A stretch of 64,000 nucleotides of DNA from JAJDZL01 sp965220665. GTDB taxonomy: Bacteria; Pseudomonadota; Gammaproteobacteria; Arenicellales; JAJDZL01. Position 1 is the stretch's first letter. The number at the start of each line of letters is the position of its first letter. The stretch is taken from positions 372,001-436,000 of the forward strand of contig CBDCQQ010000004.1 of NCBI GenBank assembly GCA_965220665.1, given 5' to 3'. Both the position numbers and the translations under genes were made by a program. Under the pieces are notes generated by a model. It did not search any database. It was given only the letters and a program-made list of their open reading frames with translations, and had not been told where the DNA came from. Positions 53,260 to 62,454 of this stretch are shown one piece after another.

Positions 53260-54444
53260 ATGAAGGCGTCAAAATTCTCTCCCGAAACCAAAGTTGCACA
53301 CTTGGGCAGAGACCATAAGGACAGCCATGGATTTGTCAATCTTCCAATTTATCATGGCTCCACTGTCTTGTACGAGACTTACGATGAATTTCTCAATTCA
53401 GAAGCAAGGCGTCAGGAAAGAGATCAGGTAGTATACGGACGTTACGGTACACCACTTAGCTTTGCCTTGGAAACTGCAATTGCCGAACTTGAAGGTGCGA
53501 ATGGCGCAATTACCGTTTCCTCCGGTTTAGCGGCAATTACTGAGTCGCTAAAGGCATTTGTGAGTCAAGGCGATCACATCCTTGTAACGGACAGCGTTTA
53601 CCAGCCAACTCGAAAGTACTGCAATCAGGTACTGACACGATTTGGAGTTGAGGTGTCATATTTTGATCCGTTGATTGGCGGTGATATTGAAGATCTGATC
53701 AAACGAAACACAAGAGTTATATTTGTTGAGTCACCTGGGTCTCAAACCTTTGAAATTCAGGACCTGCCTGCAATTGCTGAAGTAGCCAAGGAGAATGGAA
53801 TTGCTACTATCTTGGACAACACTTGGGCCACTCCACTTTATCTGAAGCCATTTGATCTCGGAATCGATGTCTCAGTTCATGCAGCAACAAAATACATCAC
53901 CGGGCATTCAGACGCCATGCTCGGAATTATCTCTACTAACGAAGCATGTTACGATCGCATCAGAAACTCGGTACGGTTGAGTGGACAGTGCGCCGGCCCC
54001 GACCCGATTTTTCTCGGTTTGCGGGGCTTAAGAACAATGCCGACTCGACTCAAACAGCACTGGAAATCAGGTATTAAAGTTGCTGAATGGCTCGCCGGCA
54101 GGCCGGAAGTAGCAAGATTGATTCACCCTGCCCTGCCATCTCATCCTGGTCACGATTTGTGGAAACGTGACTTTACCGGCGCTAGTGGACTCTTTGCCTT
54201 TATTCTTAATGAGGTTTCTGATGATGCAGTCGGAAGACTGCTCGAAAATACCCAACTCTTTGGCATGGGTTATAGTTGGGGAGGATTCGAGAGTCTGCTG
54301 ATACCCTTCGACCCTCGATCCTATCGAACGGCAACGGAGTGGAATGCTGAAGGCCCTGCATTTCGAATTCATATCGGCCTGGAAGATCCTGAAGAACTCA
54401 TCTCCGATCTCCAAATCGGATTTGATGCAATGAATTCCGGTTGA
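53260..54444 (+). CDS. metC: Cystathionine beta-lyase (Cys/Met metabolism PLP enzyme)
   Basis: A 394-residue PLP enzyme. VVYGRYGTPLSFALE, GANGAITVSSGLAAITESL, FVESPGSQTFEIQDLPAI, the LDNTWATPLYLKPFDLGID cofactor Asp, and HAATKYITGHSDAMLG with the PLP lysine all match bacterial MetC. It splits cystathionine to homocysteine, pyruvate and ammonia. It starts at ATG 53260. The PNPOx-like gene begins six nucleotides after its stop, so they are probably in one operon. Confidence 0.9.
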   Translation: MKASKFSPETKVAHLGRDHKDSHGFVNLPIYHGSTVLYETYDEFLNSEARRQERDQVVYGRYGTPLSFALETAIAELEGANGAITVSSGLAAITESLKAFVSQGDHILVTDSVYQPTRKYCNQVLTRFGVEVSYFDPLIGGDIEDLIKRNTRVIFVESPGSQTFEIQDLPAIAEVAKENGIATILDNTWATPLYLKPFDLGIDVSVHAATKYITGHSDAMLGIISTNEACYDRIRNSVRLSGQCAGPDPIFLGLRGLRTMPTRLKQHWKSGIKVAEWLAGRPEVARLIHPALPSHPGHDLWKRDFTGASGLFAFILNEVSDDAVGRLLENTQLFGMGYSWGGFESLLIPFDPRSYRTATEWNAEGPAFRIHIGLEDPEELISDLQIGFDAMNSG

Positions 54445-54449
54445 TCATC

Positions 54450-54968
54450 ATGACTGACTCTGAACAGGAAATTAGGCGGGAACTTTCGTCGCTGGTCGAA
54501 AACCGTCTGTCACTTGAACTAGCAACAGCTTCGGAGACTAACATTCCCTGTGCTAGCTATGCGCCATACGTATGTGGTGAAAATCTGCGGCTTTATGTAT
54601 TCTTGAGCGACCTTGCAAAGCACACGGCTAATATTCGCATCAATCCACATGTTTCAGCAATGATCATCGAAGATGAATCCAATTCGCCCAATCTTTTCGC
54701 GCGAAATCGCTTGGTTTTAGAGTGCAAGGTGGAAAGGATCAACCGAGGTACAGAAGAATTTGATAAAAGGATCGGTTTGTATAAAGAGAGATTTGGTGCA
54801 ATAGTCGATACACTTGTACAACTAGCGGACTTTAATTTGTATGTTCTGATTCCGGATCAAGGTGTATTTGTTAAGGGGTTTGGTCAGGCATACCAAATCA
54901 GCGGAGATCAGATGAGCGAAGTAACGCACATTACCAATCCCGCGAAACAAACCGACCCTGATAATTAA
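54450..54968 (+). CDS. Pyridoxamine 5'-phosphate oxidase-like (HugZ-type) flavoprotein
   Basis: About 172 residues from ATG 54450. An in-frame TTG at 54441, overlapping the metC stop, is possible but less likely. The split-barrel flavin fold is indicated by LSLELATASETNIPCASYAP, LYVFLSDLAKHTANIRINPHVS and SPNLFARNRLVLECKVERI. HugZ-like members bind FMN or haem; the C-terminal haem-binding histidine stretch of HugZ is not evident, so haem use is doubtful. Confidence 0.78.
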   Translation: MTDSEQEIRRELSSLVENRLSLELATASETNIPCASYAPYVCGENLRLYVFLSDLAKHTANIRINPHVSAMIIEDESNSPNLFARNRLVLECKVERINRGTEEFDKRIGLYKERFGAIVDTLVQLADFNLYVLIPDQGVFVKGFGQAYQISGDQMSEVTHITNPAKQTDPDN

Positions 54969-54972
54969 GTGG

Positions 54973-55770
54973 ATGGAAACAATGATTATTGAACAAATTT
55001 GGACAAACAACGCTTACCGAAATTTCAATTATTTGATCGCCTGTCCCTCAACAGGCGAAGCGCTTGCAATTGATCCACTTGATCACAGGAAGTGTTTAGC
55101 CAAAGCCAAGGAACGCGGGTGGGAAATCACCGCAATACTGAATACTCATGAACATGGAGATCACACAGGTGGCAACAGAGCAATGATCCGGGCGACCGGG
55201 GCCAAACTTATTGCACACCACAATGCCTCTGATAAGATCCCGGGTATGGATCGTGGTATCGGTGCTGGCGATGTCGTTCTAGTTGGTGAGGTGGAATTGC
55301 AGGCTTTAGACACCCCAGGACATACCATGAGCCATATCTGCTTATTAGCGCACGGTGACAATCCCGCTTTGTTTTGTGGTGATACCCTGTTTAACGCGGG
55401 TGCAGGCAACTGTCACAATGGTGGGCACCCTCATGAGCTTTATGAAACGTTTGTCAATCAACTTGATCAATTGTCCGAAGACACCCGAATTTTCCCTGGG
55501 CATGACTATATAGCCAACAATCTGAGCTTTACATTGGATCGTGAACCCGATAATGAAGCAGCTGCGAATCTGCTCAATATAGTCAAAGACCAAGACCCGG
55601 AAAATGCAATAATCACCACATTGGCTGAGGAACGGGAATTCAATACATTCTTTAGACTGAGCAGTCCAACCGTGATCGCTAAACTGCGGGAGTCTTTCCC
55701 TGATTTGCCTGACAATCCCGACCGAAAAACTGTATTTCTCAAGTTAAGAGAACTCAGAAACAGTTGGTAA
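54973..55770 (+). CDS. gloB: Hydroxyacylglutathione hydrolase-like (glyoxalase II) metallo-beta-lactamase protein
   Basis: A 265-residue metallo-beta-lactamase fold. The zinc motif NTHEHGDHTGGN, the later His in TPGHTMSHICL, the bridging Asp in FCGDTLFNAGAGNCHNGG and FPGHDYIANN are all typical of GloB. GloB hydrolyses S-lactoylglutathione to D-lactate and glutathione. A D-lactate dehydrogenase-like enzyme lies at 62455 and a glutathione-cleaving ChaC at 35446. It starts 4 nt after the flavoprotein gene. Confidence 0.85.
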   Translation: METMIIEQIWTNNAYRNFNYLIACPSTGEALAIDPLDHRKCLAKAKERGWEITAILNTHEHGDHTGGNRAMIRATGAKLIAHHNASDKIPGMDRGIGAGDVVLVGEVELQALDTPGHTMSHICLLAHGDNPALFCGDTLFNAGAGNCHNGGHPHELYETFVNQLDQLSEDTRIFPGHDYIANNLSFTLDREPDNEAAANLLNIVKDQDPENAIITTLAEEREFNTFFRLSSPTVIAKLRESFPDLPDNPDRKTVFLKLRELRNSW

Positions 55771-55889
55771 GTGTCTAATTTCTCCAGTTAGTAGAACAAA
55801 TTAAATAGTTAATCGGCTAGCCTGAGTTTACCGAGTTCAGTAAATATATCACGATGCAATCTCCAATATGAAAGCGATACGTTTGGCGT

Positions 55890-55937
55890 AACCCATTGAC
55901 CCGATGGGTTTATAACCCGACTGTCCCGACGACAGTC
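55890..55937. other. Two adjacent hairpins before the IS1634-type element
   Basis: AACCCAT/ATGGGTT (55890-55896 with 55904-55910) and GACTGTC/GACAGTC (55919-55925 with 55931-55937) are perfect 7-bp stems. They could end the gloB transcript or belong to the insertion-sequence edge. No U-tract follows either. Confidence 0.5.
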
Positions 55938-55969
55938 AGGCTTTCAGCGGGCCTGTGACAGTGTGTGAT

Positions 55970-57511
55970 CTAACCGGTCCGATAACGTTCCAGCTGCAGC
56001 ATTTTGTACAACTGTTTCTGGATGTCAGACATGCCTGACAGCGTCATCTGTATTTTTGGCGTGCTTTGTTTTCGCCCGGACGGATAAACCACCCCGACCT
56101 CCTTAATTGCCGCGAGCTCATCAAGCATTTGCCGCGCAGAAATCGTCTGCCCGTGACTGACCAGCCGCCGGTACAGCAGAGTCTGCAGCATCAGCGCCAT
56201 CACACAAATGAACACATGCACCTGGATTTTCTGATCCGTCCAGTGATACTGGGGACGGATGGCAATGTGCCGCACGTCTTTCATGTCCCGAAATGCGCGC
56301 TCGACATGGTGCTGCGCTCGATAGCCATGCACGATTTGTGCATCACTCCACTCGCTGCGGTCAGTGAAGATGAGATTTTTGCCCAGCAATGTGCGCTGCA
56401 AGCGGCGCCACGCGGAACGGTTGAAGCGGTAGTTGAGCTTGGGAATGTCTTTGTCGCCCAACTTGACCGAGACCTTGAACAGCTTTTTCATGTGCTGCGC
56501 TTTGAGACACTCGTCAATCCTGCGCCGGGTGCCGGCCACAGTCGGCCGCCGGCCCTTGTTCACAATGCCCTTCTGCCAGCGCCGCAGCTGCCACTGAATC
56601 GTCTTTAGTTTTTGCCGGCACCTGGCAATCTCGCGCAAAAGCGTGGCAGTCTGCGCCTGAACCAGATTTTCATTTTTCGCAACCACGACCGTGTACTCAA
56701 TGCCATACACCTGTTTGGTCGTGCGCCAGGTGCTCACGCCCTCGATTTCAGCGAGCGCTTTGAACCTGCGCGCCGGCACTGCGAGCAAATCCGGATGCTG
56801 CGCAGGCACCAGGGAACCAATCATGGCGTAAGGGCTGTCGTGTATTGCGGCAATATTGTCCTCACAGTTATTGCCCTTGTCGAACACCAGGGTAACGTTT
56901 GAGTCGTGCTCGGTGTCAAGTTCATGAAATCTTGCCACCAAATCATCGATCAGGCTGCGAAAGGTGGGCGAGTCGGGCTGATTGCCGGGATAGGTGTGAT
57001 GCAGAATCGGCACATGATGGTCGGCCGCGGCCAGCAGGGCCAGACCGACAATGCGCTGTGCTTTTCGGCCTTCCTTGCTGTGGCCGCGCTGGGCGAGCGC
57101 TGTGCGGTCATTGAAACTGTCAATGAAGGTGAAAAAGTTGGTTGCATCAAACAGCAGCTGGCTGACATCGACGCTGAAGTGCTGCACCATGCGGCAGACC
57201 AGGTCGCGTTCGATGCTGCGCAGCGCAGCCGGGCCGATGCGGTCCATGTTGTCCCAGAAGCGCTGGCTGGTCAGCTGTGCGGATTCGACGCCGAGGACTC
57301 TGGGCAGGATGGTGGTGGCAAACCACTGGGCGGTGGCATTTTTGGAGCAGGGTGCAATGCAGCGATTGACGGTGGCGATCAGCAGGTAAGTGCCGACTGA
57401 GACGGAATGCGAGCGTTTGGGGACGTAGTGGTCGATGATGCTGACGAGATTGAGTTGGCTGGCGACATCGACGAGTGCGGCGCTGGCGCCGAACTCGTGG
57501 ATGAGGTGCGT
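55970..57511 (-). pseudogene. IS1634-family transposase, C-terminal 513 codons (split by IS21)
   Basis: DDE transposase of the IS1634 type: VDVASQLNLVSIIDHYVPKR, LLIATVNRCIAPCSK, QLLFDATNFFTFID (catalytic Asp), IVGLALLAAADHHVPILHHTYPG (split for length: GLALLAAADHH and HTYPGNQPDS), VTLVFDKGNN, and the C-terminal VERAFRDMKDVRHIAIRPQY (Glu). The first 58 codons lie at 60500-60327, beyond the IS21 insertion. Joining the two through one copy of the TATT target restores a continuous 571-residue frame (KEVLMR-I-THLIHEFG). An imperfect inverted repeat with CTAACC near 55955-55975 and its counterpart near 60507-60530 may mark the original IS ends. Confidence 0.88.
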
Positions 57512-57515
57512 AATA

Positions 57516-57623
57516 AACACTTATCCGAACGCGTAGTAAACACTTATCCGAACGCGGAATAAACCTAATCCGAACACGGAATAAACACTTATCCGAACGC
57601 GGAATAAACCTAATCCGAACGCG
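57516..57623. repeat. Five ~22-bp terminal repeats of the IS21 left end
   Basis: Five tandem units of about 22 bp, each with AAAC(A)CTTATCCGAACGCG or the variant AAACCTAATCCGAACGCG; the two variants alternate in the later copies. Inverted copies (GTTCGGATA and GTTCGGATT) occur at the right end, about 60287-60322. Confidence 0.85.
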
Positions 57624-57777
57624 CAGTACGGCTGATCTGCAGGATGCTGGAGGTCGGTTTTTCGGCGGCGGTTTCTGTCAGTGCAATTTGACTATTGCAG
57701 GCGTTTTTCGTATCAATCGCAGTTTTAAGTGGCGATTGAAGTCAGGGAGGCGTCAGATGACGAGAAGGAGAATTCCG

Positions 57778-59271
57778 ATGAGAAAACATAAACAGATACT
57801 CAGGCTGCATCACGAAAACGGCTGGCCGATGCGGCGCATTGCCGAGGTGCTTGATGCGGGTACCGCGACGGTTCACAACGTGCTGGCCCAGGCCCGGCGG
57901 GCCGGTGTGAGCTGGCCGCAGGCCGAGGGCATGGATGAGGCTGAGCTGATGCGGATTTTATATCCGAGGTCCGGGTGCGCCGGGCGCGCCGATGAGGTGG
58001 ATTATGCCTGGGTGCGCGGTCAGCTGGGTCTGAAGTCGGTGACGTTGAAGCTTTTGTGGCAGGAGCTTTGCGAACGGCAGGGCTACGCCCACAGCTACGC
58101 CTGGTTCTGCCGCTGCTACAATGCATGGGCGAAAGAGGGGCGGCGCTCGATGCGCATGGATCATGTGCCGGGCGACATGGCCTATGTGGATTACTCGGGC
58201 CTGACTGCTGCGGTTGGCGTGCGCAGGGCGCAGATTTTCGTCGGTGCGCTGGGGGTGTCGCATTACACCTATGCGCGTGCGGCGTGGACGCAGGGTCTTG
58301 AGGACTGGCTTGCGTGCAACACGCAGATGCTGGAATATTTTGGCGGGGCGCCGAACCTGATCGTGCCGGACAACCTGAAAAGTGCGGTCAGCAAAGCCTG
58401 CCGTTACGATCCGGATGCCAACGGCGTCTACCAGCAGTGGGCGGCACACTACGATGTGGCGGTGATGCCGGCGCGGCCGTATCGTCCAAAGGACAAGGCG
58501 ATTGTGGAAAATGCGGTGCAGCAGGTTCAGCGGTGGGTTCTGGCGCCGCTTCGCAATCAGCGCTTCGAGAGACTTTCGCAGCTGAACCAGGCGGTCCGCG
58601 GCCGGATCGAGCAGCTCAACGAGCGGCCGTTTTCGGATCGTCCGGGCAGCCGCCGGGAGATCTTCGAGTCGGTTGACCGGCCGGCTCTGCGGCCGCTGCC
58701 GCTGGCACCGTTTCATGCACTTGACATCAGAACCGCAAAAGTCGGTTGCGACTATCACGTCCAGTATGCCCGGCACTGGTATTCGGTGCCCCACGAGCTG
58801 GTCGGCAAAGCGGTTGAGATCCGCGCCGATGCCGATGTGGTGACGGTGTTTTTCAAGGGCCGGCAGGTGTGCATGCATGTCAGACAGCCGCAGCATGGGC
58901 ACTCGACTGTGGATTCGCACATGCCCAGGGCGCATGAGTTCATGCACAAATGGACGGCCGAGCGCATCGAGGGCTGGGCCGCCGAGGTGGGCGAGGACTG
59001 CCGCGCGTTCGTGCAGGCAAGAATCAGCGAGGCGCGGCATGTCCAGCAGGTCAGCCGCAAGGCGCTGGGGCTGCTGTCGCTGAGCCGCGAATACGACAAT
59101 GTGCGCCTCAATGCGGCCTGCCGCATCGCCAACCAGCAGGGACTGAGCCGTCTCGCACAGATTCGGGAGATTCTGACAAATGGCGCCGACCTGCGATGCC
59201 AGTCCGCCGAGCTGGATCTGCAGCTGCCGCAGGATCACGAAAACCTGCGCGGCGCAGACCAGTTCAAGTGA
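57778..59271 (+). CDS. istA: IstA transposase (IS21 family)
   Basis: 497 residues from ATG 57778, preceded by AAGGAG; longer in-frame starts exist upstream. The helix-turn-helix HENGWPMRRIAEVLDAGTAT is N-terminal. The DDE core follows: MAYVDYSGLTAAVG (Asp), NLIVPDNLKSAVSK (Asp) and RPKDKAIVENAVQQVQRWVL (Glu). A C-terminal beta-barrel (HWYSVPHELVGKAVEIRAD) completes the family structure. It cuts and joins the IS21 ends. Base composition is much richer in G and C than the surrounding chromosome. Confidence 0.92.
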   Translation: MRKHKQILRLHHENGWPMRRIAEVLDAGTATVHNVLAQARRAGVSWPQAEGMDEAELMRILYPRSGCAGRADEVDYAWVRGQLGLKSVTLKLLWQELCERQGYAHSYAWFCRCYNAWAKEGRRSMRMDHVPGDMAYVDYSGLTAAVGVRRAQIFVGALGVSHYTYARAAWTQGLEDWLACNTQMLEYFGGAPNLIVPDNLKSAVSKACRYDPDANGVYQQWAAHYDVAVMPARPYRPKDKAIVENAVQQVQRWVLAPLRNQRFERLSQLNQAVRGRIEQLNERPFSDRPGSRREIFESVDRPALRPLPLAPFHALDIRTAKVGCDYHVQYARHWYSVPHELVGKAVEIRADADVVTVFFKGRQVCMHVRQPQHGHSTVDSHMPRAHEFMHKWTAERIEGWAAEVGEDCRAFVQARISEARHVQQVSRKALGLLSLSREYDNVRLNAACRIANQQGLSRLAQIREILTNGADLRCQSAELDLQLPQDHENLRGADQFK

Positions 59272-59278
59272 GGGGTGC

Positions 59279-60046
59279 ATGATGAACAGACAGGTACTGA
59301 CCAATCTGAGGAAGCTGTCGCTGGGATCGATGTCGCAGGCGCTGGAACACCAGCTTGAGCAGCCCGGCACTTATGAGGATCTCGGGTTCACTGAACGGCT
59401 GGGTCTGCTGGTCGATCACGAACTGCAGTGCCGACATCAGCGCCGCCTGCAGCGGCTGATCAAAGGCGCCGGTTTCCGCCTCGCCGCAAGCCTCGACGAC
59501 ATTGACTACCGCGCGTCGCGCGGCCTCAGCCGCCAGCAGATCGCCGAGCTGGGCCATTGCGGCTGGATCGAAAAAGCCCAGAACCTGCTGATCACCGGAC
59601 CGTGCGGTTCGGGAAAATCGCATGTGGCCTGCGCACTCGGACGCTCGGCGTGCCTGCTCAATCACGACGTGCGCTACCTGCGTCTGCCGTCGCTGCTGTC
59701 GCAGTTCGACCAGGCCAGAGCCACCGGTTCGTATCATCAGTTCATCCAGCGCCTCGGCCAGGTGTCGCTGGTGATCATCGACGACTGGGGCCTGCAGCCG
59801 CTGACGGCGGCCGACCGGCGCGACCTGATGGAACTGATGGATGTGCGCTACGGACGCCGCTCGGTCGCCATGGTCAGCCAGCTGCCGGTCGACAGCTGGC
59901 ATTCAGCCATCGGCGACCCGACGCTGGCCGATGCCATCTTGGACCGGCTGATTCACAATGCCCACCGCATTGCGCTGCAGGGCGAGTCGATGAGAAAACG
60001 AAACGCACTGGAACCGGCGGCGACGCATGAGCCAGGCCCCGCATAA
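59279..60046 (+). CDS. istB: IstB ATPase helper (IS21 family)
   Basis: 255 residues from ATG 59279, eight bases after the istA stop, with a GAGGGG site upstream; a second ATG follows directly. The AAA+ ATPase has Walker A GPCGSGKSHVACALG, Walker B VSLVIIDDWGLQPL and sensor region RSVAMVSQLP. IstB oligomerises on target DNA and directs IstA insertion. The N-terminal helical part MSQALEHQLEQPGTYEDLGF is typical. Confidence 0.93.
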   Translation: MMNRQVLTNLRKLSLGSMSQALEHQLEQPGTYEDLGFTERLGLLVDHELQCRHQRRLQRLIKGAGFRLAASLDDIDYRASRGLSRQQIAELGHCGWIEKAQNLLITGPCGSGKSHVACALGRSACLLNHDVRYLRLPSLLSQFDQARATGSYHQFIQRLGQVSLVIIDDWGLQPLTAADRRDLMELMDVRYGRRSVAMVSQLPVDSWHSAIGDPTLADAILDRLIHNAHRIALQGESMRKRNALEPAATHEPGPA

Positions 60047-60058
60047 TAAGTCCATTAC

Positions 60059-60135
60059 CAACCCTGTGAAAAATTCCCTACGGCAAGTTCAAGCGTGCAG
60101 GCACGCTTGCCTACGGGTTTTTTAACAGGGTTGCC
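60059..60135 (+). terminator. Stem-loop and T-run after istB
   Basis: An inner AAGCGTGC/GCACGCTT inverted repeat with alternative GGCAAG/CTTGCC pairing is followed by six T (60118-60123). An outer AACCCTGT/ACAGGGTT pairing extends the structure. It lies just downstream of istB within the IS21 element and should end its transcript. Confidence 0.6.
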
Positions 60136-60326
60136 AACCGACTTATTTACGCTCCTTGGCATATTGAACGCTGATTCTGACTTGACATCGGGAGGTGTTT
60201 CATCGTTAAATAAGAGACTGAAAAAGACACTGAGAAAGACACTGCCGGTTCCGAAAACAGGTGCCGCGTTCAGATAACTGTTTATTCCATGTTCGGATAA
60301 CTTTATTCGGCGTTCGGATTAAGTAG

Positions 60327-60500
60327 AATACGCATGAGGACTTCTTTGGGGACCGGCTGTGCGTCGCGGGCCGCGATGATATCCTCGGCGCGGCCGAGGT
60401 ATTTTTGCCAGACGATTTTGGGTTTGCCGTTGATGCGTTGGGACTGGCGGGCGTAGTAGTAGGTATGGCCCTTGATTTTTTTGGCGGTGATGCTGGGCAT
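60327..60500 (-). pseudogene. IS1634-family transposase, N-terminal 58 codons (split by IS21)
   Basis: Starts MPSITAKKIKGHTYYYARQS and continues KIVWQKYLGRAEDIIAARDA, the conserved N-terminus of IS1634 transposases. It reads to KEVLMRI, where the IS21 end interrupts it. The disrupted frame runs on for eight codons inside IS21 to a TAA at 60303. It is continued at 57511 on the other side of the insertion. The 60543-60755 stretch to its right has no gene. Confidence 0.88.
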
Positions 60501-60755
60501 GGTTAGGACACACATGTGATAAATAATGAAAGCATTATACATAAAAAAAGAATAAAACCAAATGAATAATAAGTATTAAGGCACAGTAAGCAGTGCATTT
60601 ATTATTAGGTCATACAATAAATCAGGACAAAATGATCTCAATCGAGCCCTTGCCGGCTTGATTTAATTGTATGGAAACAGATGGTTAGAAGGTATGTGTG
60701 GAAACGAGGCGAGAAAAGTCAGTCTTGAATTGCCCTCGAACTCGGTAAAGTCAGG

Positions 60756-61481
60756 CTAGAGAATTTGGCGAAAGGTCAGGTTCACTCGTGGATTGTTGCG
60801 GGTTTTGGATTTTGGTAGACAGTGTCGCCATAATTTTTGCGTTTGTCCCATCATGATGAGTACTGATCCATGGCACAGTTCAATTTTCCAGCGCAAATTC
60901 TTATCTTTCACGTGTTGCATCAGAAACCGTCTCCTTTCTCCCAGGCTGACGGATGCGATCAATGGTTCAGGCCCAAGTTCACGCTCGTTGTCGCGATGCC
61001 AACCCATACTGTCTTGTCCTGACCGATAGTAATTCAAAAGAACACTGTTGAATCGACTGCCAGTAACTTTCTCAAGTTGAATTCGGACTTTTTGCAATGC
61101 TGGAGTCCATGGTGCTGGCACATTTCTGACCCCAGAGTACGTATAGAATGCTTTCTCATCCCCAAACCAGGCAGCTAGTCTTGGTGATGGTATTGATTTG
61201 GCTCCTAATTGAATAACCGGCTGAGACCACTGTGTGCGTTCAATCAGGGTATCGAGATACTTTGAAGCTTCCCTGTCTGGAAAAAACTCCTCACGAATCC
61301 ATACATTGGCATCCTTGAGTTGACACTGCTGAAAACCAGCGAGCCTCAGATTTTCGTGGATAAAGGGATAATCGATAAAATCTGGTAGGCTGGCGCTCAA
61401 GTCTCTCCAGTCAATCTTGCTTTGCGACCACCGCGTCGGACCTTTGCATGTTGAATATTTTGTTTCACCAGAATCAAGCAT
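60756..61481 (-). CDS. alkB: AlkB-like 2-oxoglutarate/Fe(II) dioxygenase
   Basis: A 241-residue frame; the first ~28 residues overlap the upstream gene and the true start may be later. AlkB features: PRLAAWFGDEKAFYTYSG, VLLNYYRSGQDSMGWHRDNE (Fe ligands His and Asp), ASVSLGERRRFLMQH, and the distal His in WRHCLPKSK with NPRVNLTFR (Arg residues binding 2-oxoglutarate). The length and the PRLAAWFGD motif resemble the ALKBH2/3 group, which reverses 1-methyladenine and 3-methylcytosine lesions in DNA or RNA. Confidence 0.88.
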   Translation of the reverse strand: MLDSGETKYSTCKGPTRWSQSKIDWRDLSASLPDFIDYPFIHENLRLAGFQQCQLKDANVWIREEFFPDREASKYLDTLIERTQWSQPVIQLGAKSIPSPRLAAWFGDEKAFYTYSGVRNVPAPWTPALQKVRIQLEKVTGSRFNSVLLNYYRSGQDSMGWHRDNERELGPEPLIASVSLGERRRFLMQHVKDKNLRWKIELCHGSVLIMMGQTQKLWRHCLPKSKTRNNPRVNLTFRQIL

Positions 61482-61912
61482 GATCCGATTTCCAGTTTGT
61501 AGTAATCATCAATACAGGATTCAGGAACAATTTTGGCATCCAGAATGACCCAACAGCCTCCCCCTACTAGCATTGATTGGATTTGTTCAGACAGTTGTTC
61601 GCTGAAATCATTGCCGGTTATAACCAGATTTAGAAAATGGTGGCTTACATCAGACAAGAATTCCTCTGGATTCTGGCGATGAATTGCAACTCTTAAATCT
61701 GACTCATTGTGCTCAACTGAATTCTCGGGAGTACTTTCCGGGTGCAGATTAACCACAAGACGAGTCGTGAGTTCCATTGCGGAAAGTACTTCCTTATGGT
61801 ACTGTTCTGCTGATTCACCAATCAGCAGAATAAGACCACTTTGAACCGTTGCAGAAATTGCCTGCAACACTTCCACAGTGTCATTGGTGGTAAATACGTT
61901 TCTCAAACTCAA
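61397..61912 (-). CDS. Hypothetical protein overlapping alkB
   Basis: 171 residues, not recognised. It has a LILLIGESAEQYHKEVL strand-loop resembling a nucleotide- or SAM-binding start, a middle LNLVITGNDFSEQLSEQI and a hydrophobic GGGCWVILDAKIVPE strand. It ends in basic residues (KVRRGGRKARL). The overlap of 85 nt with alkB on the same strand suggests either translational coupling or a misplaced alkB start. A degraded Rossmann-type methyltransferase is one possible reading. Confidence 0.55.
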   Translation of the reverse strand: MSLRNVFTTNDTVEVLQAISATVQSGLILLIGESAEQYHKEVLSAMELTTRLVVNLHPESTPENSVEHNESDLRVAIHRQNPEEFLSDVSHHFLNLVITGNDFSEQLSEQIQSMLVGGGCWVILDAKIVPESCIDDYYKLEIGSCLILVKQNIQHAKVRRGGRKARLTGET

Positions 61913-62088
61913 TATTCGGTCCCAAAATACAATTCAACTGCGAGAAAGAATTCAACCATATATCTGTGCCAGCCATGAGTGATCAGTTGGTGGCGGGAAG
62001 CGTATCCTCGGGATTTCATGGTCAATTTATGGTATACTTAAAGTCTTGATTAATTGTTTATATACTGGGGAAAGAGTGGTTTTTAGCC

Positions 62089-62379
62089 ATGTTGACAAAT
62101 ATTGACCTCGACTCCTATTTGCGAGACAATGGTATTATGCCATCACAGCAGAGACTTCGAATTGCGCGTGTCATTTTGGACAATTCTGAACACATGTCTG
62201 CCGAAGAAGTCTACCGAAACGTAAATGGCCCATGGCCTCCAGTTTCACGAGCGACGGTAAACAATACACTGCGTCTTTTCGTTGAGAAAGGCATACTCAG
62301 AAAAGACGATGATGATCCGGCGGACATCTACTACAACATCAATCCGCCAGTCCAAAGTTCTCAAGATTCTGCAGCTTAA
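62089..62379 (+). CDS. Short Fur-family regulator: DNA-binding half only
   Basis: A 96-residue protein matching the winged-helix half of Fur/Zur/PerR: YLRDNGIMPSQQRLRIARVI, MSAEEVYRNVNGPWPPVSRA, TVNNTLRLFVEKGIL. After about residue 75 it ends with DDDPADIYYNINPPVQSSQD, so the metal-binding, dimerising C-terminal domain with its His and Cys ligands is missing. The stop is clean and no continuation is seen in other frames. It may be a constitutive or partner-dependent regulator. Function is inferred from the domain only. Confidence 0.8.
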   Translation: MLTNIDLDSYLRDNGIMPSQQRLRIARVILDNSEHMSAEEVYRNVNGPWPPVSRATVNNTLRLFVEKGILRKDDDDPADIYYNINPPVQSSQDSAA

Positions 62380-62454
62380 CTAACCTTACCGCTGCCACTT
62401 CAGTGGCAGAAAATCTGGCCGTGACAGGGACGTCGGGTACAGATTCAGGCACTT

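Larger units (their letters stand above)
57516..60326 (+). mobile_element. Complete IS21-family insertion inside the IS1634 transposase
   Basis: A 2811-bp element with istA and istB. It is bounded by a 4-bp target duplication that reads TATT in the transposase direction (AATA at 57512-57515 and 60327-60330). The outer ends are related inverted sequences containing ACTTA(A)TCCGAACGC. The left end carries five and the right end at least two copies of the TCCGAAC-containing unit, as is usual for IS21 transposase binding sites. The intact genes and perfect target repair suggest a recent insertion. Confidence 0.9.

Noticed and set aside
57958..59370. 470-codon minus-strand frame over istA
   Set aside because: Shadow of istA in GC-rich DNA; the plus-strand frame has all DDE and HTH motifs.
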